Assembly: GCF_024704835.1 (NCBI RefSeq) | Contig: NZ_JAMXBE010000002.1 | Coordinates: 124,001 to 188,000 of the forward strand | Origin: Parapedobacter tibetensis | GTDB taxonomy: Bacteria; Bacteroidota; Bacteroidia; Sphingobacteriales; Sphingobacteriaceae | Length of the DNA: 64,000 nt | Direction: 5' to 3' | Shown: positions 28,741-36,919 of the stretch, piece by piece | How the letters are laid out: the number at the start of each line of letters is the position of its first letter | Numbering within the stretch: position 1 is the stretch's first letter | The notes under the pieces: generated by a model | The model's input: only the letters and a program-made list of their open reading frames with translations | Databases searched by the model: none | Told to the model about the DNA's origin: nothing | Program-made: the position numbers and the translations under genes

Positions 28741-30492
28741 ATGAGTACTAACCAACAAACCCTTGTAGAACGACTGACCCAACGCATGGATCTCCATCGC
28801 ATTTTTATGTTTTCCTATCCGTATCTGGAAGAAGAACGACAGCATCTCCTGCTGGTGGTCAACCCGGTGAAAGGGCTTGCGCCCAAGGCCATGGCACCCA
28901 TTGTGTCGCTATGCATGTCGGACGCGGAGGATATTCCCTTTGACATGGTGCTCGCCGGCGAATGGCAGAACCAATTGAAGCTGGGCAGCCTATATTACAC
29001 TTATGCGTCTTTGCCTCATCACGAATTGTATACGGCCTCCAAAAAGACTAATCCGCTATTTTCTCATAAAACCATCACCGGACTGCTGGAGCTCGCAGCG
29101 CTCAATTATGAAAAATGCCGGAAGGGATCGGATGAATTCAGGGAAGGCGTAAACAACTTCATCGCCAAGGGTGACCTTGGCCAAGCTGCCTTTATGCTGC
29201 ATCAATTTCTGGAGCTGCGCCTCAAGGGTTTCCAGGCCACGGCGGGCATCAACGGGGGCAAATCCCACAATATTGAGCACCTGATGAAGACTGTACGTGG
29301 GGTGGCTCCGCAGCTGTTGACCATTTTTCCCTATGATAGCCCTTCGGTCGAACTGTTCCGCCTGTTGGATCAAAGCTATGTTAAGGCCAAGAAGCAGGAG
29401 GCAATAGAAATCACCCAAGATGAATTCGGTATTCTGCTGGATAAATGCGAGCAAGCGAAGGGCGTGATGGACGGTATGGTGGCGGCGATGGTGGAGCGCA
29501 TAACCGCCTATCGGGAGCAATTGCCGCCCGAGACCGTAAAATCCGAGGAAACGACCGGTGCGCAGCAGGCCTCCAAACCGACGGTAGCTGCCGCAGTCCC
29601 AACGCAGCTGATCTGTGAGGATTTCTCCGGCTTCCCCTGGCCGCAACAGTACAAGGTAGATACCAATCAATTGCTGGAAAAGATCCGCAAAAACCACAAC
29701 CCCGAGCAGATCACGATGCTGAACTACCGCACTGGTAGCTTCACGGGAGGTAACTTGTTTCAACAAGATGCGGATGATGAAAAAGGAGGGTCCAAAGTCG
29801 AGCTCTATCTGGTTGTATTGATGAAAAACACAGGCCCGTTCCATTTTAGATGCATGAAGGTTGGCGTAGCCAGCGCAATGGTGGTTTACCTGAACGAGCA
29901 ATATGTGAAAAAGAAGCTGGCCGAAGGAGGTCGATTCGTCCACACGCTTTGGACAAAGGGATGGGTGTTGCGCAAGAAATCGACCTTTGAACCTTCGTTT
30001 GCGGTGGCCGAGGTGGATTGGAACACGGAGTATGTGCGCATTTCGGAGGTACGGGAGAACGCGAAGACGTGCATGGACAACTTGAATGCCGTCATCCAAA
30101 ACACCGCTAATTTGAAACTTGATACTGGGCTTTTACTTCTGCGTAACCTTTTGGAGATCGGTGTCAATACATACCTGCAATGTGCCGTGGGGTTTATGCC
30201 AACCCGCTTGCACATCTCCGAACTGTTGGATTGGAGCGGTATCGCTACGATGAAACTCATCGACTACTTCCATCCCAAAAGCGATGTCGAAAAGGAGCGC
30301 CTGCGACTGGCCGTCATTCCGGAATTCGTATGGTGGCAAAACATTCCTATGGGACTATCGAAAACACTCTTGTCGTTCCATCGCACCCGAGCCAAAGAAA
30401 TCGTCCACTTCTTTGACGGAGTTTGTGGGGAGGCATTGGAAGAGGTAGCGAGGAAGTTTGAAAGCTATCATGAATCCCTTACAACAGAATAA
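28741..30492 (+). CDS. Double nucleotidyltransferase-like/HEPN protein
   Basis: 583 residues, twice the size of the HEPN proteins at 6.4 and 7.4 kb, and built as two successive modules. Module 1: TQRMDLHRIFMFSYPYLEEE, then the helical HEPN part DLGQAAFMLHQFLELRLKGF with GGKSHNIEHLM. A linker rich in Glu, Thr and Ala follows (~265-290). Module 2: EQITMLNYRTGSFTGGNLF, then DTGLLLLRNLLEIGVNTYL with PTRLHISELLDW, a second HEPN-like core. No clear catalytic nucleotidyltransferase motif remains, so a binding or regulatory role is as likely as RNase activity. It heads a run of four genes (to 32.7 kb) with gaps of 25, 35 and 9 bases. Confidence 0.75.
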   Translation: MSTNQQTLVERLTQRMDLHRIFMFSYPYLEEERQHLLLVVNPVKGLAPKAMAPIVSLCMSDAEDIPFDMVLAGEWQNQLKLGSLYYTYASLPHHELYTASKKTNPLFSHKTITGLLELAALNYEKCRKGSDEFREGVNNFIAKGDLGQAAFMLHQFLELRLKGFQATAGINGGKSHNIEHLMKTVRGVAPQLLTIFPYDSPSVELFRLLDQSYVKAKKQEAIEITQDEFGILLDKCEQAKGVMDGMVAAMVERITAYREQLPPETVKSEETTGAQQASKPTVAAAVPTQLICEDFSGFPWPQQYKVDTNQLLEKIRKNHNPEQITMLNYRTGSFTGGNLFQQDADDEKGGSKVELYLVVLMKNTGPFHFRCMKVGVASAMVVYLNEQYVKKKLAEGGRFVHTLWTKGWVLRKKSTFEPSFAVAEVDWNTEYVRISEVRENAKTCMDNLNAVIQNTANLKLDTGLLLLRNLLEIGVNTYLQCAVGFMPTRLHISELLDWSGIATMKLIDYFHPKSDVEKERLRLAVIPEFVWWQNIPMGLSKTLLSFHRTRAKEIVHFFDGVCGEALEEVARKFESYHESLTTE

Positions 30493-30517
30493 TCGGTGCC
30501 AATTAAACACGAATGCA

Positions 30518-30706
30518 ATGGAAAACATATATCTCAAAAGTCCAGATGAGTTCTGGAAACAACAGGAATACCTGATGGAAGGAATCCGAGAAGCATTGCA
30601 TTATGACGATTACGAATCTTTTGCCAAAAAGCTATGGGATTTGACAGGTTGGGTTACCTCGCAACCGGCGGAACTTCCCGATGAAACGGTTGATAATCTA
30701 TCCTGA
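30518..30706 (+). CDS. Small single-module helical protein
   Basis: 62 residues from MENIYLKSPDEFWKQQ; the frame is open further up, but this ATG gives the normal spacing after the HEPN stop. The core YDDYESFAKKLWDLTGWVTSQ aligns with the first module of the next gene (FGYEELRKQLWSLTKAVTAQ), so it looks like one copy of the helical module. No known family is recognised. Confidence 0.6.
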   Translation: MENIYLKSPDEFWKQQEYLMEGIREALHYDDYESFAKKLWDLTGWVTSQPAELPDETVDNLS

Positions 30707-30741
30707 AGGCTATAGTAAGCAGGAAGAAGAGGAAAAAGGTG

Positions 30742-32028
30742 ATGGGGATGACAAAAATTAAACGGACAACTAAATTTACAAAGCAACTAATGAAAAACGA
30801 TTTTACCTACCAAATCCCAAAAGATGATGACGAATATGTCGATCATCTAACCCATGAATTTCTTTGGCCCTTTCAGTTTTTTGGCTATGAAGAACTGCGA
30901 AAACAGTTGTGGTCGTTGACAAAAGCGGTTACTGCGCAAGACCCTGAACACGATTATAAGACACAGGATTACTCCAAAGTAATCGAAATGTTGAAGGAAC
31001 TAATAAACAGCGCATGGATATTTAAAGACCGCATGAAGAGGGAGGAATACACCCCTCCTTTACTTAACGTTGAATGGGTAACGAATCCTTTCCGCCAGAA
31101 GTCAAAACATCAGGATCCGGACTATGGTAAACGAAATAGACCAGGGGTGGTTGCAAAAGGGGGATTGCAACATTTGGGCACGCAGGAAATAAAAAACTTC
31201 ATGATTGCCTTAGATGATTTCTTTTCCAGAATAAGCGTCGTCGAATGGTGTCTATTATTGGATAAATGGCAGGAGTACGCCAATAAATGGGACAGTATCG
31301 CATCATCAGGTTGGGACGACCAGCCTTTGGACACATATGAAAATCTGTTAAAGCTTGTTGAGATAGCTTATTTGGTGCGTGACCTTTCCTATTGTGAGTT
31401 TCTTCAGGAATGTGCGCCCCACAACGAGCATTTATTTGAAGACGATTATACGATCATACATTTAGATGCGGGAAATACTGGAAAATACAACCCGCTAGAG
31501 CATATCAACTGGATTATGCATCGGTATAATGCCACATTGCTTAAACAAGAAATCGACGATTGGTTTGATTGCAGTATTGAAAAAGATCAGATATGGAGCA
31601 AAGCGGAGCCGGGAAAGTTAGTTGGTATCTACGAAGATGTCGCTACGTTGTTAGAAGGAGCATGGTTGTTGACGCAAGGTGATGAAGTGCCAAGTTCGTG
31701 GCTTGATCCGGACACCTATGAGCATTTTGAAGGGCCCAAACTGGAAGAGGGACAACGGTTGAAAGAACATCATTTAACCGAAAATCAGCTTGCGAATCCT
31801 CATCGGGCTTTATCGAAAATCTATCGCAGAACGGGAGTCGGCCTGGCAAGACAACAGCTTCGAGATATGTTGCGTTGGGCGTTACAGAAAGAGTTTAAGG
31901 CATATAATCCGTTTAGCGAATTGCGACAAAAATTATTCAAAATTATTGAGCTGCTGTATTTGATTAATATTGATGTATGCAGTCGTTGGACAAGGCCCCT
32001 AAATAAAGAAACTGAATCAACTAAATAA
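30742..32028 (+). CDS. Four-module helical repeat protein, unknown family
   Basis: About 429 residues. The start could be 30742 (used here, with a purine-rich AGGAAAAAGG before it) or 30790. The protein is nearly all helix and contains four diverged copies of one module: ~20-95, 140-215, 245-315 and 345-415. Each has an aromatic-rich first helix (FLWPFQFFGYEELRKQLW, LDDFFSRISVVEWCLLLDKW, INWIMHRYNATLLKQEIDDW, LSKIYRRTGVGLARQQL), a variable loop, and a second helix ending in E-x-A/L-x-L (LLEGAWLL, IIELLYLI). Modules are preceded by NP(H/L). No enzyme motif, signal or membrane segment is seen. The position behind the HEPN gene suggests a partner or scaffold of it. Confidence 0.6.
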   Translation: MGMTKIKRTTKFTKQLMKNDFTYQIPKDDDEYVDHLTHEFLWPFQFFGYEELRKQLWSLTKAVTAQDPEHDYKTQDYSKVIEMLKELINSAWIFKDRMKREEYTPPLLNVEWVTNPFRQKSKHQDPDYGKRNRPGVVAKGGLQHLGTQEIKNFMIALDDFFSRISVVEWCLLLDKWQEYANKWDSIASSGWDDQPLDTYENLLKLVEIAYLVRDLSYCEFLQECAPHNEHLFEDDYTIIHLDAGNTGKYNPLEHINWIMHRYNATLLKQEIDDWFDCSIEKDQIWSKAEPGKLVGIYEDVATLLEGAWLLTQGDEVPSSWLDPDTYEHFEGPKLEEGQRLKEHHLTENQLANPHRALSKIYRRTGVGLARQQLRDMLRWALQKEFKAYNPFSELRQKLFKIIELLYLINIDVCSRWTRPLNKETESTK

Positions 32029-32037
32029 ACGCTGACC

Positions 32038-32688
32038 ATGCCCTTCGCCAACCACACCCCTTACGACTACTTTCCCCGCAGGTTGCACCCGCAGGGAATC
32101 GGTAATCCTTATCTCGCCGTTCACCAATTCTTCGATTGGGAAAACCTGCTGGAGTGGCGTAACCAATTGGATAAATGGCTGTACGCTGCTATAAAATCAG
32201 GTTATCAGCTCAATCGCGATGAACTCATGGAGCTGTTCGTTCGCTACGAATTTATCGAGCTATTGGTGGAAGCCTTATCCCTTGTGCGTCGCTTGATGGA
32301 CAGTACTTACATGCCCGACCGGGAATTATTGCTCAGTATGAGAAATGATAGTGATAAACTGATTCCTGATACAGTTAACACTGCCCACGGCTATTTCAAC
32401 AACGGCCATAATCCCAAGAAGTTCGAACGTGAAGAATACTACCCATTCCACCTGAACGCTGAGGAAAAGGAAAATCCGCATCGAGTTATCCGAGATTTCT
32501 TCGATTACCAGAACCTACCACAATACCGGGATGCGTTGTATTGATGGTACATCGTGGCCATCAACTACACCTCGGCCGACGATAACCGGGGCAGCGACTA
32601 CATATATAAAATACACGAAAAGTTCCTAAAGGTCATTGAATCCGCACATTTGATTCATGTTCGGGCAGCGAGTATAGACGACAGTTGA
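32038..32688 (+). pseudogene. Two-module helical protein broken by an in-frame TGA
   Basis: Starts MPFANHTPYDYFPRR, 9 bases after the previous stop. Module 1 is NPYLAVHQFFDWENLLEWRN onward. Module 2 begins NPHRVIRDFFDYQNLPQYRD and is interrupted at codon 169 by TGA (32542-32544); the same frame then continues WYIVAINYTSADDNRGSDY to a TGA at 32686-32688. In the homologous fragment at 34.5 kb the interrupted codon is TGG, so this is a Trp-to-stop change. The truncated product (168 residues) may still be made. Sequencing error is possible. Confidence 0.65.
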
Positions 32689-32712
32689 CAAACTATCGGT
32701 GCGTGGCTACTA

Positions 32713-32743
32713 TTGATTGCCGGCGAAAAGTTCGCTATATTTG
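32713..32743 (+). promoter_or_regulatory. Promoter of the second zeta module, nearly leaderless
   Basis: TTG at 32713-32715, 20-nt spacer, TATATTTG at 32736-32743. The ATG of the partner gene follows after only 4 bases (TACT), so the mRNA would start at or next to its start codon. Confidence 0.6.
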
Positions 32744-32747
32744 TACT

Positions 32748-32954
32748 ATGAGTTCAAAAGACCAAAAAACAACGGCAGACGGCTATGCGTATTTAACCAA
32801 ACGGACATTGCTGAGTAAGGCAAAAGCAGCCGGAAAGAAGGCAGCACGGTCTGCTATGGAAATCATGGGTTATGTCCTTGTGGCCGAAGATGGTTGGATA
32901 GTACGCAAAAATGCTGATGGAACAACCGAACGGGTCGAGAAAATCCCATGCTAA
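32748..32954 (+). CDS. Small partner of zeta-like toxin (upstream order)
   Basis: 68 residues from MSSKDQKTTADGYAY, with a basic KAKAAGKKAARSAMEIMGY segment and a beta hairpin (VLVAEDGWIVRKNADG). Its stop overlaps the ATG of the zeta-like gene (ATGCTAA), the usual layout for an antitoxin-toxin pair. I recall similar small proteins in front of zeta-like genes in other Bacteroidota, but cannot verify this here. A decayed second copy lies at 38597-38660. Confidence 0.7.
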   Translation: MSSKDQKTTADGYAYLTKRTLLSKAKAAGKKAARSAMEIMGYVLVAEDGWIVRKNADGTTERVEKIPC

Positions 32955-33721
32955 ACCTACCATTCCGACTAAGGGTGTTTGCCGGCCCCAATGGTTCCGG
33001 AAAAAGCACTATAATCAATGCCGTACGCAATTTGGTTATCGAAGGGAAGCCCATCGATTTTGGTTATTATGTTAATGCGGATGATATCGCCACGATGTTA
33101 CGCAAGGGATCTTTTTCTTTCGAGCCTTTCGCGTTGAAGCTCGATAAAGTGGATTTCGTCAATTTTTCCTTCAATAGCGGCCTGCTTGATAAAACGACTA
33201 AACAAACCGATTTCACATCCACGTTCCGTATCACGGAGGATGCCTTTACAATGATTGCCCAAGATAAAATTGAACACCTTGCGCAACTACTTGCCCGGTT
33301 TCTTCGTGAGCAATTGTTGCTCAATCGGAGACGCTTTTCTTTCGAAACGGTTTTTTCCCATCCGTCCAATCTGGAAATCATGAAACGCGCTGCAGAAAAC
33401 GGTTATAAGGTATACCTATACTTTGTGTCTACAGAATCCGCAGCCATCAACAAATACCGTGTAAAACTGCGGGTACAACAGGGAGGCCACAACGTTCCGG
33501 AAACTAAAATCGAATCCCGATACATGCGATCGCTTGATTTATTGTATAACGCTGCCGAATTGGCCTACCAAGCCTATTTCTTCGATAATTCGGTAGACGG
33601 AGAACCTTATAAATTAGTGGCCCATTTCCGGCAGGCTGACGGGGAAAAAGTTTGGGAAGACTTTCCGAGTGACCCTGTTCCCGCTTGGTTTCAGCGGTAT
33701 TATCTAGATAAACAAAGGTGA
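32948..33721 (+). CDS. Zeta-toxin-like P-loop kinase, long form
   Basis: 257 residues, longer than the 192-residue homologue at 19303. Walker A GPNGSGKST at residues 13-21; GYYVNADDIATML is the Asn-Ala-Asp substrate-side motif; FSFETVFSHPSNLEIMKRA is the Glu-Thr motif; QGGHNVPETKIESRYMRSLD is the lid region. An extra helical insertion of about 50 residues (~55-105, VDFVNFSFNSGLLDKTTKQ) separates the first two motifs. It probably phosphorylates a nucleotide-sugar or related small molecule; translation is coupled to its upstream partner. Confidence 0.85.
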   Translation: MLNLPFRLRVFAGPNGSGKSTIINAVRNLVIEGKPIDFGYYVNADDIATMLRKGSFSFEPFALKLDKVDFVNFSFNSGLLDKTTKQTDFTSTFRITEDAFTMIAQDKIEHLAQLLARFLREQLLLNRRRFSFETVFSHPSNLEIMKRAAENGYKVYLYFVSTESAAINKYRVKLRVQQGGHNVPETKIESRYMRSLDLLYNAAELAYQAYFFDNSVDGEPYKLVAHFRQADGEKVWEDFPSDPVPAWFQRYYLDKQR

Positions 33722-33781
33722 AATAAGTAAGGAAGCGCTTAAAAGCGGAATCGCCCAAAAGTCGCAAAGTGTTTTCCGCAA

Positions 33782-33985
33782 GTGTGTTCCCAAATTGGCG
33801 AAGGCACAATTGATGTATTGGATTCTACCCATGATTCGATAACCGCTCTACGCTACGATGTAGGAGAAATTTGGAATGCAGCGGGTGTGTTTGAAGATGT
33901 AGACCGAGCGTTGAAGGTTGCGAAAGCCGTTTTAGAAAAGCGAACGGAGTTGTTGTTTGAAACGCAGGCAAATAAAGTTGGCTGA
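33782..33985 (+). CDS. Possible gene fragment, unknown
   Basis: A 67-codon frame with protein-like composition (ALRYDVGEIWNAAGVFEDVD, then a Lys/Ala/Leu helix) but no clear start; it reads like the C-terminal end of a longer protein. No family recognised. It lies between the second zeta gene and a toxin-antitoxin scar, where decay is common. Confidence 0.25.
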   Translation: MCSQIGEGTIDVLDSTHDSITALRYDVGEIWNAAGVFEDVDRALKVAKAVLEKRTELLFETQANKVG

Positions 33986-34072
33986 CTGTGGATGATAGGG
34001 TGAAGTCGAAGCGGTATAGAAGGAAATAAATATTTACAGTAGTTTTGTATCTTTGTATGAAAGCAATGAGTC

Positions 34073-34437
34073 ATGCAAACAGTACTTATCGAGTTAACGA
34101 ACCAAAAGGCTTACCGGCTCCTCAAGGAGCTGGAGGATTTGCAGTTGATACGTCTTGTAAACACGCCATCTAAGTTATCGACTTTGCGTAAGCGACACCC
34201 CAAAATCCCGATGACCTGCTAATTTACCAACAGTTTGTGGCCAATTCTGCCATTATCGGGGTAGACGAGCATGTCATCAGCGAAACAATTAGGATTCGCA
34301 AAACTCACAAAATAAAATTGCCAGATGCACTTATTGCTGCGACCGCTATTGTCAATAACCTGACATTGATTGCAGACAATGATAAAGATTTCCTCATGGT
34401 TTCTGCACTTAAATATATCAACCCCAAAAACCATTAA
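34073..34437 (+). pseudogene. Collapsed toxin-antitoxin pair: antitoxin N-terminus joined to PIN C-terminus
   Basis: ATG at 34073 opens a frame MQTVLIELTNQKAYRLLKEL, typical for the N-terminus of small Bacteroidota antitoxins, which ends after 49 codons at 34220-34222. In another frame the sequence runs on as NPDDLLIYQQFVANSAII and then DEHVISETIRIRKTHKIKLPDALIAATAIV ... TLIADNDKDF, which is the C-terminal half of a PIN (VapC) toxin with the conserved Asp of PDALIAAT and the acidic NDKDF. The middle (antitoxin end plus toxin start) has been deleted. A TATCTTTG box at 34048-34055 may be the old promoter. Confidence 0.7.
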
Positions 34438-34484
34438 ACATTGTAAGTCAAGAAGGTTGGTTGATCGTTGATGATAGTATTTAC

Positions 34485-34650
34485 ATGCCGAGGAAAAGAA
34501 AAATCCACACGGTGTTATCCGAGATTTCTTCAAATACCAAAACTTACCCCAATATCGGGATGCGCTGTACTGGTGGTATATCGTAGTCATCGATTACACC
34601 TCGGCTGACGATAGCCGCAGCATGATGCTCCGTCATGGGCGTCGACCATA
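34485..34650 (+). pseudogene. Scar of the helical module family
   Basis: Reads HAEEKKNPHGVIRDFF, KYQNLPQYRDALYWWYIVVI and DYTSADDSRS, then quickly reaches a stop. It is closely related to module 2 of the broken gene at 32038 and shows TGG TGG where that gene has TGA TGG. No start codon or N-terminal part remains. Confidence 0.7.
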
Positions 34651-34690
34651 AACGTATCTCCCAACCCATTCTTTATCCTCGACGAGCCCA

Positions 34691-36565
34691 TTACTGTCCG
34701 AGTATTGCTACCGTGAGGTGGGAGGAGTGGTTTCCACCATGGTATATGCGATGGGTCGCTTTGATAAAATCTTCATCCTTGGCATGGTAGATATCCAGAA
34801 ACTGCTGGGGGTTGCGATCGACCAGCGGAAACCACGAACTTTGCACCTGAACCATGATGCGGTGGCCTTTTCGAAACGTGTGCCCAATGTCGGGCAGGCT
34901 GAAATTGACGGGGGTCACCTTGCTGGGCACAAACGGTTCGGGATGCTCGAAGCTGTTGCGGAATTTGCCTCGCAGCACTTCGCCACGTACGAGCATCTGG
35001 TAGCCGCTCAGGTTTTTCCCCTCCTGCCCCAATCCGGCAGCGGTGGTATCCACGGGATGTTCGTCGATAAGCTTGACCACAAAATCGGCATCCGTTCCGG
35101 TCGTAGATGCAAAGAGGCTGGCCAGCAGTGGACCGGCCAAGGTGATGTCTTCGGTGAGGATGTCTGACCGGTACACCATAACGTCTGGTCTTGTCGACGC
35201 GAAGCGTTGGTCGTCTATCATGTATTCACGACTACGGCGTTGCTGCACGCCCGCTTGGTAAGGCACCGGTGACGCCGGGTCACTGACATACTCGTCATAT
35301 CCTGCGGCCGTTGCTTTCTCGAAGGTCAGCCGGCCATCGGCATTTAGAAACAATTGCTTTGATATGGCTGCTTTGGGAGGCCAGGTGTCAAAGTGCTTCT
35401 ATTCATTGCTGCCCGTCAGAAAGACGGTAGCTTCGGCGGCGTCAAATGCGCCCTTCCCTTTCAGGTAATGGTTGAAGAACGGTAGTTGGAGGTGTTCTTG
35501 GTACCAAGCACTGGTTGGCTCATGGAACCGGATATCGCCGAAAAAGTCACCCACGCTACGCACCTATCCGCCATGGAACCAGGGGCCCATGACCAAATAG
35601 TTGGCAGCGTCAGGGTTATTGGCTTTGATATGCTTATACACTTCGAAAGGTCCGAGGGCATCTTCCGCGTCGAAAAAACCGCCAACGGTCATCACGGCCG
35701 GTGTCACATCCGTGAGGTGCCGCACAATCTCCCGGGCCCGCCAGAACGTATCGAGTGTGCCATGCTTCATGAGGTCGTTCCAAAATGCTACGCTGTCTCC
35801 GAAGTACCGCTCTCTTACATGAGGCAGGGCCCCAAGCTCCAGGAAAAACTGATAGTTGTCGTGGTAAGAAACCTGCACGGCATTGGTAAACTGGTCGGAG
35901 GTAATCGGTTGGGGTCTCGGCACGCCGAATCGACTGTAGAAATTGAACGCGTCCATCATGAAGAAAGCTCCGTTATGGTGGAAGTCGTCGCCCCTGAACC
36001 AGTCTGTCACCGGTGCCTGCGGCGATACCGCTTTCAGTGCGGGGTGTGCCTCTGGCAGGGAAGCAGTGGAGTAAAAGCCAGGGTACGAAATACCATAAAT
36101 GCCCGCCCTGCCATTGTTATGGCCGATGTTGTTGATCAGCCAGTCGATCGTATCATACGTATCGCTGCTCTCGTCCGTGTCTTGGTCACTTTGCTTGTTG
36201 GCGATATGGGGGCGGATATCTTGATAAGTTCCTTCGCTCATCCATCGGCCCCGCACATCCTGGTATACGAAAATATACCCCTCGCGGGCAAAATTGGAAT
36301 CCGGCCCCAGCGTGGTCTTAAACTCATCTTCCCCATAGGGCGCCACCGTGTAAGGCGTGCGGTTGATAAGGAATGGATAGCTTTGGGAGGTATCTTTGGG
36401 GATGTAAATGGAAGTAAAGAGCTTCACACCGTCCCGCATCGATATATATTGCTCAATTTTCGTGTAGTGCTGTTTAATATATTCGGCTTCGGTAGTCGGT
36501 GCTGCGGTGTCGCATCCTCCAAGGACCGCGACCAAGTATAGGAGCAAAAAGATGAATTTATGCAT
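34691..36565 (-). pseudogene. CocE/NonD family hydrolase with two in-frame TAG codons
   Basis: A single uninterrupted reading frame of 625 codons, apart from TAG at codon 334 (35564-35566) and codon 389 (35399-35401). The N-terminus is a lipoprotein signal (LVAVLGGC, Cys18). The nucleophile is in GISYPG, and the catalytic His is in MGPWFHGG, just before the first TAG. After it the frame continues VRSVGDFFGDIRF; the second TAG sits in GSNE-*-KHFDTW. In this family both positions are normally Trp (GPW-HGGW, GxNEW). The C-terminal jelly-roll domain is intact to THRIYHGGNHSSHLTVAILG. Product if whole: an alpha-amino-acid esterase or X-Pro peptidase-like hydrolase at the cell envelope. Confidence 0.85.
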
Positions 36566-36581
36566 GGCAAAGGGCTTTGCA

Positions 36582-36611
36582 CAAAGATAAGATTTAAGTA
36601 GTATGGGGCAA
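36582..36611 (-). promoter_or_regulatory. Promoter of the CocE-like gene
   Basis: Minus strand TTG (36611-36609), 19-nt spacer, TATCTTTG (36589-36582): a perfect Bacteroidota promoter, 16 bases before the ATG. The promoter is intact although the gene is broken. Confidence 0.65.
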
Positions 36612-36659
36612 TGCTTCCGTCATAAAATTCAAACCTTTATACCGATAAACGTCCTATTT

Positions 36660-36729
36660 GTATAGAAAAAGTTAACAAAAGTTTGAATAATTGGAATATT
36701 ATCTATATGTTTGTATAGATAATCTATAC
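36660..36729 (+). promoter_or_regulatory. Second copy of the palindromic operator region
   Basis: A half site GTATAGA at 36660-36666 and a perfect palindrome GTATAGAT-A-ATCTATAC at 36713-36729, preceded by TTTG. The flanking sequence (GTTAACAAAAGTTTG, AATAATTGG) also resembles the region upstream of the HEPN gene at 28.7 kb, so the two promoters are probably duplicates. Confidence 0.6.
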
Positions 36730-36754
36730 TATTCGTATGTTTTTATGCTTTTCG

Positions 36755-36919
36755 ATGGAAATAAATAAACAAAATCTGGTGGATCGTTTGGTTCAGCGCA
36801 TGGATCTCGAACACATCTTTCTTTGCAATGGACAGTATGGTCGCCTCGTTGGTGGAGCATATCTGGAGCAGCTATCGCCGGCAGAGGTAACACCGGAAGA
36901 AAAGCACCTTATAAAATGA
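36755..36919 (+). pseudogene. Truncated copy of the HEPN-type gene start
   Basis: MEINKQNLVDRLVQRMDLEHIF matches the start of the double HEPN protein (TLVERLTQRMDLHRIF). After about 22 residues the similarity stops, and the frame ends at 54 codons. Its TGA overlaps the next ATG as ATGA, so a short peptide could still be made and coupled to the gene at 36916. It keeps the palindromic promoter. Confidence 0.55.

Noticed and set aside
29056-30099. 347-codon open frame on the minus strand
   Set aside because: Entirely antisense to the double HEPN gene; the translation shows no family features and the plus-strand gene has good HEPN motifs.
34219-34590. 123-codon minus-strand frame
   Set aside because: Lies opposite the PIN toxin scar and the module scar, both of which explain the sequence.
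35486-36541. 351-codon open frame on the plus strand
   Set aside because: Antisense to the CocE-like gene, whose motifs (lipoprotein signal, GISYPG, GPWFHGG) are clear. Shadow of codon bias.
34691-36565. General reassignment of TAG to an amino acid in this organism
   Set aside because: TAG is the natural stop of other intact genes here (8298, 53083), so the two TAG codons are more likely nonsense mutations.
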